In this document: positions 53,901 to 62,428 of the stretch, piece by piece
Position numbering within the stretch: the stretch's first letter is position 1
Layout of the letters: the number at the start of each line of letters is the position of its first letter
NCBI GenBank assembly: GCA_033558025.1
Contig: JAUCEF010000002.1
Span: 1-64,000 of the forward strand
Direction: 5' to 3'
Source of the DNA: Phytophthora sp. 'mugwort'
Taxonomy: Eukaryota; Oomycota; Peronosporomycetes; Peronosporales; Peronosporaceae
Length of the DNA: 64,000 nt
The notes under the pieces: model-generated
What the model saw: only the letters and a program-made list of their open reading frames with translations
Told to the model about the DNA's origin: nothing
Database searches by the model: none
Program-made: the position numbers and the translations under genes

Positions 53901-54661
53901 TATCGCACTTCCAGAAGACGCTCGACGCTCTCGAGGGTGAATCCGTCCCAGCTGCGCATCTGACGGGTCGATTGGCTCGTGGGCGCGGCCGCGTGCTTCT
54001 GCAGGGCGCTCAGATGGTTGCGCATGATCTCACACACGCGACGGAACTCGATCTTGCGCTGATACTCGACGCAGAAGTCGAAAGCCTGCATGGCCGTGGC
54101 CTTGTACAGCGGCTCGAGCTTCGAGTTGCTCTTAAGGATATCCAGCACTGTGCGGTACGTCTCCCACATGAAGCGAAGCCAGGGAACGACCACCTCACGG
54201 TCGGTGCGGTCGTTCGAGCCCTCGAAGGTCGTGGTGGACAGCATGACGTCCTCAGGCGTCTGCGCGGCGTCAAGGTCCACCTTGGCGGCTGCCAGCAGGT
54301 TGAGCTCGTTGCTCTCCTTCTTGGCGGCCGCGAGCTTGTGCTCGGCCTGTGTGACGAAGTGTTTGATGATGGTCTCGAGCGACGCGGAATTATGCTGGAT
54401 GCTCAGGTTGCGGTACTGATGCAGGCCGTCCTTGGCCACGCGGCCCATCTGCAGCTCCAGACAAATGTCCAAGTACAGGATCATGAGGTCCTCGTGCGTG
54501 GGCTGCCACGTGCGGTTCTTCTTGGCGATAAGTGCATCGTGCAGGATCTCGAGCGCTGAGTGCTTGGTGCGCTTGAGCACGCCGGCGTCCACGTTGGGGA
54601 TGGCCAGCAGCTCTTGCGCGCGCTTCAGGGCGTTCTCCGGCTTGTGGAAGTAGTGAGACAT
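50936..54661 (-). CDS. eIF3a: Eukaryotic translation initiation factor 3 subunit A
   Basis: 1241 codons in one exon. The start is the ATG at 54661-54659 (MSHYFHKPENALKRAQELL), which matches the conserved eIF3a N-terminus and has A at -3. Order: N-terminal helical repeats (residues 1-320), a PCI domain (about 330-510, ending near LFQLTRVYASVTIAHLRSIF), a long charged coiled-coil region (about 560-960, RREVIERKKEELEKLQQEKL). The C-terminus (about 980-1241) is low complexity and rich in R, D, E and G, with nine 15-residue repeats. eIF3a is the largest eIF3 core subunit and scaffolds 43S pre-initiation complex assembly on the small ribosomal subunit. Animal eIF3a also has C-terminal Asp/Arg-rich repeats; the unit here differs. 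The repeat-rich end creates long but spurious frames on the other strand. Confidence 0.95.
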   Translation of the reverse strand: MSHYFHKPENALKRAQELLAIPNVDAGVLKRTKHSALEILHDALIAKKNRTWQPTHEDLMILYLDICLELQMGRVAKDGLHQYRNLSIQHNSASLETIIKHFVTQAEHKLAAAKKESNELNLLAAAKVDLDAAQTPEDVMLSTTTFEGSNDRTDREVVVPWLRFMWETYRTVLDILKSNSKLEPLYKATAMQAFDFCVEYQRKIEFRRVCEIMRNHLSALQKHAAAPTSQSTRQMRSWDGFTLESVERLLEVRYRQLQVATDLELFSEAFRTIDDINNIMNLVEQTPRVDLLVTYYEKLALIFQVSKNHLFHAYALYKWYSLRVAGLQGLAGSQALQELPVQVSEEEQKEMATRVVLAALSIPLLDFESSSSVLGDDETISAVQTNGSSLSASARDKNSRMAALLGFTTTPTRANLLEDIEAAGILPKASSAASEIFQRVELQEVDPLQIVKQLEPFLTTIRTEPLAKAYVDGIERLVVRRVLFQLTRVYASVTIAHLRSIFVGLDVSYEEIESLIARSRSLSTVAHASAPSLSSMYRRNVTQHGSNNAETSSTDAVSSAQTRTKIRIDHVEQCIRFTDAVDLEANAAQLTLLGDRLSRVMSKVPAAASVSVAARDEQMKKLFAATRSRLHEQRSEMIARREVIERKKEELEKLQQEKLQSLEKKRQEFAQRRTELERERLAQEARRREAEKKQKIQDEIKLKETRQMLDKLGHTDVSDLDLATIDKEKVLNEAKEKARKAKELAQQKLRENARRLDYIVRATREEEQPILQRQVAEAKAEALKRYEEESAARLKRAKEEHEHGLNEKARLTPAIQVNTEFIKAHRARRMEQYKKASEEQKKKAMLERLSARVAHAKGRCEEEERRLREEEEEKERIRREEEAERERERQLEVEEELRRQEEEEAEERRIAEEKERVEQGQRERDDEEKRVEQRSQGRFGSAGARGLAGSNRESYRSRDDEHRGDDKENGEWTQVSRGGLPSRAQTVAPEGRWERRGYPTRDSASDRDGREGGGLRRAFGSDREGGVRRGFGGDREERDGGLRRGFGGDREEREGGLRRGFGGDREERDGGLRRGFGGDREERDGGLRRGFGGDREERDGGLRRGFGGDREERDGGLRRGFGGDREEREGGLRRGFGGDREEREGGLRRGFGGDREESSSRWGNRDTSRRGGDRDAESDSLRRGGDRDGDRDSSRRGGDRDGDDRFFGRSQREGSYRPPRAGDREGSSREAARAPESGRWR
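51186..51595 (-). repeat. 45-bp coding tandem repeat in eIF3a C-terminus
   Basis: Nine copies encode GGLRRGFGGDREERD with D/E variation at the last position; the first copy starts GGV and the ninth ends EESSS. DNA copies are nearly identical, implying recent expansion or homogenisation. Less regular RRGGDRDGD-like repeats follow to the end of the protein. Confidence 0.92.
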
Positions 54662-57037
54662 AATTACTGCCTCAGGTGTGTAGAAGAGCTGCAGTGGGAA
54701 GGGAGGGAGGGGGTAAGTCACGATAAGCAGGGGGGGCGGGGAAGCGAGAAGGAGACGTACTCGGAACGAGGCTTTTACGACTGAGAGATTGGTGGTGGCA
54801 GGCAGGCGTCGAGCAGAGGCTACTATTTGGTTTTATGGTGTCTCGTACGTAAAACCGAGCTTTTTCCAAGCTGGTACAGTAGTCTTTTATTTCGCACTAT
54901 TAGCAGTAAAAAAGTTAAAGTATTTTTTATCTCGTCAGTTCGAGTTTCGATACTTAGTTTTTATCATGCTGAGTCAGCACGATAACAACTAAATTACAGC
55001 AGCTGACCGCCGGTTGCGTTGCTGTTATCTTCAAAAGCTTGCGTCAAGTAGGACTACTAAGAACATGACGCGACTAGCAGTGCAGTTGCTACGCAGAACA
55101 GATCGATTATCGGCGCATCATTATTCTCAACCTTCTCGTTTCTTTTGAAATTTTTGCAGGTGAATGTTGAAGGGTGTTGTCGCGGATAAACTGCCGTGCA
55201 TGGCTGCGTTGTGGGACCGCCGGATCCCGTACTTGGCGAAACCACTTGGCGGTCGCATTTAAGCTCCATGATAGCTTCCCCGAAAGGATCATCTTTCTCG
55301 CCGATGGTGTTCGTTAGTGCTGTAAGCATTGCCTGCCTGGGTCCGTCTACACGCAGGGGATACTATTTCATATGTCGTCCGTTAGGTTGCCGAACGCTCC
55401 GCGATGAAGGTAGCTGAGAAAAAATCATCGGCTAATAACATAGATGCCAAGCTGAACAACATTTAAAGGCATACCACTACTGGTGCTTAAGTACGCTTTG
55501 GTGCCAGTTCACTCCGAGTGCACGAGTGCCACGTGCTCCCCGCCAGAGTTGCCGGTACGAAGTAAATCATTGCCACTGTACATGTACTTAGCGACCAGTT
55601 TCACGAGTGCGGTGAGCGTAGACACAGGTTTGGGCGGAACGTTCTGACCAGCATCCAGTCCTATCTTCGTCACTGCAAGGAGTCTGGCAAGATTCATACC
55701 GAAATAAATGGGCCAGCAGCAACGATATTCTCAGCTTCAGTGGCTCGTTCACTTGCCTCACCATTTTTCATTCCGACTATTCGTCCGCACTTGGTTGTCA
55801 CCTCCGACCATGCGTCCAGCACAAGTGTCGCCTCAATGGTGCAAACTCGCTTCAGCTGCTCGAATATCCAAGCACCCCAAGCAGCCTTCCTCCGCACCGG
55901 GGCGTCAACTGCTCAAATCCAAGGCGCCACACTCTCTCTCTTGTCGACTACTAACTCCCAGATACGTCTCCAAATGGCTCTCAAATGTCGTCGAGCGCGT
56001 GTTTGCTTTTGCAATGGTGACGACACTCGATCGCGAGATTCCGATCCTCATTGCAATGCAGAACCCCATTGCCAAGCTTACCAATGATCTGTTGGGGCTT
56101 GCCCGGATGCAAACGGCCCATCCGGAACTACTTTTGCCGACCTCGCTTCCTCGACAGATCGAGATTGGCACCCCACTCAAAACCCAAGAGCACAAGGAAA
56201 GAACTGGACTGGCTGACAAGGCTGTCACGTGGATGCTCGCTCCCGTGTTTTTCTGCTGCCTCGTGGCCGAGAAGGCCAAACCCCCGCAGACATGGGAGGC
56301 CACCGAGGTCTTCAGTAGAGTCGTCGTGTCTTTCATGCTGAAGCTGTTTTTGCTGACGACGGAGTTTACAGGGGGAAAGCGGCTGAGGAGACTGTGAAGC
56401 GTCTGGAAGAAGGCAAGTAGGTGCGGTACCTACTCAAAGGTTCTGTACGCATGTCACGCCTTTGCCGCTCGAAAGACAGAGGTCAACAATAACTTATTGT
56501 CACTGATAGTTACACTAATGATAGCTCCAGTTTCTCAGATTGGGACTCAATGGAGGAGCACGTAAGCAATAAGCAATGGCAAAGCTACATACCCTTCGTG
56601 CCATACGTGACCAGTTGCGCAAGTGAGATCAATCCATGACTCCGCTCAACTCACCACTTCCGGGTACTGGATGAAACAATGTCGCTTGTAGCCCTGTGAG
56701 CAGGGTTTTCTCCATCAACAAGTTCAATACAGAATCATGCGAGTGGAAACTGGTAGTTTGTGCATAATTGACCCTAAGCACCGGCAGACAAGAATAAAAT
56801 CGAAAGTGAAAGCGTTTCGGGGAGAGTTGGGTACTTATGAAACAGATATGTCGCGTACTTTTGCCATTAAGCGCAAGTTGGACCGGGATGCAAAGTTGAT
56901 AGCGCATGATACGAAGGGAACGATAACTTATAAAAGCTGTTTCAAATCGAACTGCTACAGCACACCCTTAATGATCTCGCCAATCTTCCCAATCCACGTT
57001 CAGACTTCGCAGCGGCACCAGCTCTTTCCGAATCCTG
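54662..57037. other. Intergenic stretch with possible degraded ORFs
   Basis: Between the 5' end of eIF3a and the 3' end of the CID gene. 54670-55060 probably holds the eIF3a promoter and 5' UTR (G-rich then AT-rich). Frames at 55694-55897 (-), 55509-55697 (-), 55905-56336 (-) and 55708-56397 (+) overlap one another and have no recognised motif; VLDAWSEVTTKCGRIVGMKN on the minus strand faintly suggests a degraded transposase. No gene supported. Confidence 0.4.
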
Positions 57038-58620
57038 TCATGACAGTAAACGGAAAACGGCAAGAGAGGGTGGGTTAGTCCTCATAAATTGATACTTGTT
57101 GTGGTGCGTGATAAACACGTACGGGTTCCAAACGAGCTCGTTTTCGTTGTCAGTTTTGGTATCCTTTTCCTGTGGACGATCCTTGAACTCTTTGGATAAC
57201 GACTGCAGCTCTAGTGCCGAATTTGAATTGATGTCAGCTTCCAAATTCATTGCGTGCATTGCGCTCTCGGCAATAGCTTCATGGTGCAGGCGAGCAATCT
57301 CCTCGTCCTTCTGGCGCTGTATTTCCTCACGCTGCTTTCGCCGCTCCAGACTGACATATCGTGCTCGTGACCACTACAAGTCCAGATATATTTAATTAAA
57401 CCATAATCGCCATTCAGTTTGTCGCAACGTTCCCTTACCTCTTCAGGAAACTGCTTCTGGTGATCTGTCAAATCCATGAGCCCTAAGTCGATCTCGTCAC
57501 ATTGCTACAGTCGTTCACAAATCATTCATCAAATACGATCATCAGTACTTAGACTGCCACAATGCAAGGAAAAAAAACATACCTCAAGCTTTTGTTCAAT
57601 CTTCGTCGCAGCTTCTTCCTGTAATTTTCATTCAACCAAAATTGCGCCATGACCGTTTAGCGTGCTGCGAAAGACATCCACCCCCTTACCCAGCTCTTAC
57701 CTCGTAGTCAATCATATCGGCAATAACTTCTACGAGCTGAGACCTCAAATTTGCCACCTCATGGATGAGTTTCTACATCAGCACCAAGAAACAGTTAGTA
57801 ATCCCCCCCCCCTTCAACCTACTCACTCGGACCCACTTACATTGCGCACTTTCACCAGTCTTAAACAGTCTTCCGCTCTCTGTTTGATCTGTGATGATGC
57901 CGTCGCTCTATCGGCGACAAGATCCGCCGCCGTCTGGTACCTCGTAACGCTATCCTGAAGCAGAAACTGGTGTCTCTCTCTGATCTGCTGGTCCAGAAAC
58001 TTCACTGCCGTCTTGTGGTGATCAATCTTCTTCAGCACGTTCAGCACCGGATTGGCTGAGTGCGAGTTGAGCTTCATCGGCAGCACGTGATGAAGCTCAG
58101 CCGCTGCGTCCTGGTTGTCGGGAAGCTCCTCCATGTCAGTGTCGTTGCCCATCTTCTCGTCCTGCTTGGCACCTGCCTCTCCACCTACGGCCTCCAAGAA
58201 TATAGGCAGATCTTCGCCAGTGCAGCGCCACATCTTGAGCACTTGTGCGTCCGAAAAAACCTTTTTTTCGTGCCACAACTCCAGCAGCCGCGTGACGTTC
58301 TGCCGGTCCATAGGCGAGTTGCACACGAGCGCCACGGCCTCCTCCAGATGCTCGCTAAATAACTCCACGAACAGCGGCGTCTTGCTTCCCTCTGCCTCAC
58401 CAAAAAGCGTCTTCTGCAGCACGTGATTGGCCACGTAAAGAAACGCCACGCGCTCGGACTGGAAGTCGCTGGCCCGCAGCGCCTGAATCCAGCTCTCCAC
58501 CATCTCTCGCGCTTGCGACGCCTCGCCGGAGTGTTGCACGCGCATCATGCCGTCGCTCACGGCCTCGACTCGCTCCTGCGTCTCGTCCAGCTCGCGTAGA
58601 TCAGCAAGGAATTCGTCCAT
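57038..58620 (-). CDS. CTD-interacting-domain protein, RPRD/Rtt103-like, five exons
   Basis: Exons by splice-site reading on the minus strand: 58620-57841, 57772-57701, 57618-57583, 57504-57439, 57373-57038; all junctions keep phase 0, giving 429 residues. Introns are 68, 82, 78 and 65 bp with donors GTAAGT, GTAAGA, GTATGT, GTAAGG and AG acceptors; intron 1 has a TACTAAC branch site. Residues 1-130 form a CID (VESWIQALRASDFQSERVAF, LYVANHVLQKT, NVTRLLELWHEKKVFS), the helical module that binds phosphorylated RNA polymerase II CTD. The C-terminal half is helical coiled coil (LRSQLVEVIADMIDYE, QREEIQRQKDEEIARLHHEA). RPRD1 and Rtt103 proteins act in transcription termination and CTD dephosphorylation. 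An in-frame ATG at 58683 would add 21 residues; the CID start favours 58620. The very C-terminal end is the least certain part. Confidence 0.82.
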
Positions 58621-60217
58621 CGTGGTGGACGTTGTACATGTACCAGCAGGGAGGATTTTGGCTGGACAAACATGAGCGGTCATACTTCCGAAGTAATGAC
58701 TTGAAATACGACAGAAGTAGCAGCTCTATAGTTGAATCAAAAAACAAAATAAAATACCGGTACTGGGGTTCACGGTACTAGCTACTACTATATATAATAT
58801 GATCGAAATCATACTACTTATTAGTAATACGCTTACTAATAGTACCTTTTTACTAATAGTACTTTACTACATGTGTGGCGACGAAAATGGAAACGCTCTT
58901 CCACATGAAGCGCTAATATTGTCTGTCTTGGATGCCAAGTGCCAATATGCTGGTCACACGGTTTCAAATCCAGTAAGGAGACGGACGAGCGTAAGTCGGG
59001 TACGTCGGAGACGGGTTCGCGTACAACGGAGAGCTCGCTCGACTGCTCTTGTTGCCCATCCTGTATATGCTCGGGCAGTATTGCTGCGGCTTGATCGCTT
59101 TTTCCAAGGTGGGGTAACTTTTAGCCAGGTTATAAGCGTTCATGATGATAGGCGATAGCTGCACAAATTCCGCACAAGGAGGAAGAACCGCCGCCTGAGT
59201 GCGACAGCGTCGCACCACCCAGGGGGCTGGGACAGCTCTTTGACCGCATACACAGAGAAAACCTAGGACGGGGACTTGCCGTTTGTATGATAACGACCTT
59301 CCCCTATTGCGTTCCGCCATCAAAATGTGTGGCCAGATGGACAGCAGGTCTCAAAAATTCGGGATACATCTACGTCGATCAGTGGGTCCTCAGGGTCAAG
59401 GCTTTCCATATCATGGTGTCCACTTTCGTTTCTACCACGGAAACGGCAGGGCCCCGCAAATGGTTATGGACTATTTATTGATGGAAGGGGCCAAATCTCG
59501 TTTCCATCCATCATGGGGCCATAGTCCATTATGTAAAAATCCCATAGGCAACTTCTGCTACTCTTCAAGCAGTCTACTGTCGCTGACGCTTACTCGTTTG
59601 ACTATGCGTCCTAAACCCACGTAGCTACAAGCGACTTCACCCATCAGAAAGGGTTTAGCGAAGAAAGAACACAGTTTTGAAGCAACCCCTGTCGATGATC
59701 CAAATTATCTCTTGCTTTTTGTATTGGCGACTATGGAGCCGATCCATTTTGCTGCGGCCATCCATTATATGCCATAAATTATGGTCATCCTATTGGCCAT
59801 ACCATTGGTTTGTGCGGTGCCCTGGGAAACGGCGCAAGTAACGGATACCTTGTTCGCATGTGGCGACTTCTCCCTAAATGATGCCAATGTGTCGAGCCAC
59901 AAAATACAGCATTCTAGTAGCTCGAATTCGCTGTCAGCAGCACGCGTTTTGATACCAGCTCGTCTCGAACAAAAATTCGGTTGCGCATCCTCAGAATGAA
60001 AACACAGATTTTAATTTCGCCCCTCTTAAATTTACCTCTTAATTTGGCAAATGACGGTACGACCAACTTCAACTCCCCGTTTTTAGCGTCCCTTCGAGAT
60101 CTCTTCACGCAGACTTCCTCTATTATAGGACTTAGGTCCATGCGCCATTGCGTGGTTTCGCCTGCGCCGGAAGATCTCCTGCTTGTTAGTGGCACTCTGT
60201 ACGGCCCAGGCGACGTC
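58621..60217. other. Divergent intergenic region
   Basis: Between two divergently transcribed genes. Around 58780-58870 it is AT-rich with the direct repeat TTACTAATAGTAC. 59440-59540 contains a partial inverted repeat around TATGGACTAT and ATAGTCCAT. No gene supported; promoters of both neighbours must lie here. Confidence 0.5.
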
Positions 60218-62287
60218 ATGACGAGGTCAGTGACAAGTGAAGACGGCGTCGAGGTTGGTCATGCAGTTTCCGAGTCTGAAGACGTGATCGACACAGATGA
60301 TTCAGCGCTGGAAGACGCGCCCAACTCGTTCCCTGAGAGCGACGAAGAGGACGATGAAGGCGAAGATGATGAAGAAACAGAGCTTGAACATGCGGCGAGA
60401 GCTGGTATCCGCCTCTTAGAGGAGAACGCGCAACTGCAGGAAGAACTTCGCCAAGTACAGGTGCAATGCGCACAGGTCGAGAGTGAGAAAGAGGAGCTAC
60501 TGAGGATTGTGGCCGACAAGGAGGAACAGGAGACGCAGCTATCCGAGCATTTACGTGAGTGTATTCGAGAGAATCAGGGCGTCTTATCGGAGCTGAGTAA
60601 GGCCAAGGAGCAAATAGACAGTTTGAAGAAGCAGCTCGAAGCTCAAGCACAAGCTCAGATAAACTACCGCTCGCCTGGTAAGAGACGTAGCAAGCGATCG
60701 TCTCCACGTCTCAAGTTGCAGCTACAACTGGATCCGTCGCTACTGTCTATAGCTACTGCAGATGAACCTTCATCGTCTGGGGAGCTCTCACCCGCGCACA
60801 GTGGTGGGAGTCCAGAGAAACATGAGTTTATTACGGCTAACAGGAGAAATTCCATGCCTACAGTACTAGAAGTTACCTCCGAAGTCGAGACCAAATTTGA
60901 GGAGGCACATCGACGTAATAGTGTGCTAGGGAGAGAGTTGGCGAGTGCTCAAAGGCAAATCGGAGAGCTTAAGCCGCTTCAGCTTCAACTACGTGAGGCT
61001 GAGCTCGAATTGCAGCTACTTCGTGTACAAGTGGAAGAGCAAACCCGTGAAATTGCTTCTTCAGCTGAAGAACGACAAGAGGAACGCGAACTGATCGAAA
61101 GCTTGCGCCACACAATCGAGATTTATCAAAATCTGGACGATCCGTGCGCCATAAAACTTGACGAAATGCGTCCGATTACTACGGGACGAGATGACGATTT
61201 ACCAATCTTGTCACGACGATCACCTCGTCGAATGGGAGACAGACATCGAAGACGTGTAGACGCCTCCGTCACCCTCTCCCCTCATTTCTTATCGACTGTC
61301 AACTCGTACCCAACGTTGGATGAACGCTTCAGTCTTCGCGACGAAAACGATCGTCTGCTTGCCGAGCTTGATCATCTCGGTCAACAAGTGTTAAATCTCA
61401 AGCTCCTGGAAGGAATTTCACGAACCGTTCGCTCACCTAAAAAGCCTCCACAGGGTGGTAATACGAGCTTTGCCAACTTTGTGCTGCCATCAGCAGTAGA
61501 AAACCAAAACCAGACTGAGTCGGCTGCCGGTGCTGTAGGTCCAGTTGGTTATGGAACTAGCTCACGGATGAGATTTCTAGAACAACAGGCATCTGTACTG
61601 CAAGATTTACTTCGCCGATTTCGGGTCCAGTGGAAATACGAGTGCGCTACACGACGCGCTGTCGAGAGTGACAAGGCGGATCTGCTACAGCGAATGGAAA
61701 AGATGCAGACGCTTTTGAGGCGCCAGTGCCCCTCATGCGAAAAAGAGCGAGAAGATTTATTATCTGAAGGCGATGACACCTCGTGGGAAAACTCGGCGGC
61801 AGTGTACGAAACCTTGCTGGATTACACTGTAGAGTGTCAAACCAAAGAAGAACAAGCTGAGGCTGAACATATCTGCTTCTCCATTTTGCGTCGCCTAGTA
61901 GACAGCTGGACGACTGACAAAGCAAAACGAATGCGACTGCATGACTGGCTCACGAACGCTATCCGCGGCACAGGAAAGCGGCGTCCGCTCTATCTGTACG
62001 AGCTTTCAGGTGAGATCGCATCAGGATTTCAGGTTTTGCTAGTGCCCATTCTGCGAGAAAAGTTTGGGGTCCAGGTGCAGGTAGAAAAACGGATGCGGAA
62101 TGTGATCGTGACCGATCTAAAGATGCAAGTCACAGGAGCAGACGCTGCAAAAGCAAAAGCTTGTTTGCAACGCATCAGTCGCTCATTGCTTTGGCTTATC
62201 GACGTGGAATCAGCTCTTTCCGAAGACCAAGAATGGGTAGGCGAATTTGCCCGCAGAAAAGCTGCCAAAATGTGTGCCAACATTTAG
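60218..62287 (+). CDS. Acidic coiled-coil protein, possible CC1-box adaptor
   Basis: 689 codons from the ATG at 60218; in-frame ATGs at 60140 and 59996 would extend it, but codon use upstream (TTA, ATA) looks non-coding. Residues 30-56 are strongly acidic (SDEEDDEGEDDEETELE). Next comes EHAARAGIRLLEENAQLQEE at 57-76, which fits the AAxxG box heading coiled coil 1 of BICD/HAP1-type dynein adaptors. Heptad-rich coiled coils follow to about 230 and 300-380, with serine/arginine linkers (SPGKRRSKRSSPR, RRSPRRMGDRHRRR). A CxxC (RQCPSCEKER) lies near residue 508. The last 170 residues are a globular helical domain (LYLYELSGEIASGFQVLLVP, REKFGVQVQVEKRMRNVI). No enzyme motif. Existence of the gene is firm; function is inferred and weak. 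Confidence 0.75.
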   Translation: MTRSVTSEDGVEVGHAVSESEDVIDTDDSALEDAPNSFPESDEEDDEGEDDEETELEHAARAGIRLLEENAQLQEELRQVQVQCAQVESEKEELLRIVADKEEQETQLSEHLRECIRENQGVLSELSKAKEQIDSLKKQLEAQAQAQINYRSPGKRRSKRSSPRLKLQLQLDPSLLSIATADEPSSSGELSPAHSGGSPEKHEFITANRRNSMPTVLEVTSEVETKFEEAHRRNSVLGRELASAQRQIGELKPLQLQLREAELELQLLRVQVEEQTREIASSAEERQEERELIESLRHTIEIYQNLDDPCAIKLDEMRPITTGRDDDLPILSRRSPRRMGDRHRRRVDASVTLSPHFLSTVNSYPTLDERFSLRDENDRLLAELDHLGQQVLNLKLLEGISRTVRSPKKPPQGGNTSFANFVLPSAVENQNQTESAAGAVGPVGYGTSSRMRFLEQQASVLQDLLRRFRVQWKYECATRRAVESDKADLLQRMEKMQTLLRRQCPSCEKEREDLLSEGDDTSWENSAAVYETLLDYTVECQTKEEQAEAEHICFSILRRLVDSWTTDKAKRMRLHDWLTNAIRGTGKRRPLYLYELSGEIASGFQVLLVPILREKFGVQVQVEKRMRNVIVTDLKMQVTGADAAKAKACLQRISRSLLWLIDVESALSEDQEWVGEFARRKAAKMCANI

Positions 62288-62428
62288 TCGGAGGCACTTA
62301 TCAAAAAAATCAAAACATATACAGCAAGATGAAGCATCGTGCATCCAAAACAAAAACTATCCTCGTTCCAGTCGCTTGGCCCCTCTCTTCTCCTGAAAGC
62401 TGCCGTAGTTACCACCGATCGCTGTTCT

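Noticed and set aside
54662..54721. A longer N-terminus for eIF3a.
   Set aside because: It would start at GTG; the conserved family N-terminus begins at the ATG at 54661.
59283..59624. Three overlapping plus-strand frames in the divergent intergenic region.
   Set aside because: All three frames are open over the same stretch, no motif, and the DNA holds inverted repeat pieces; likely non-coding.
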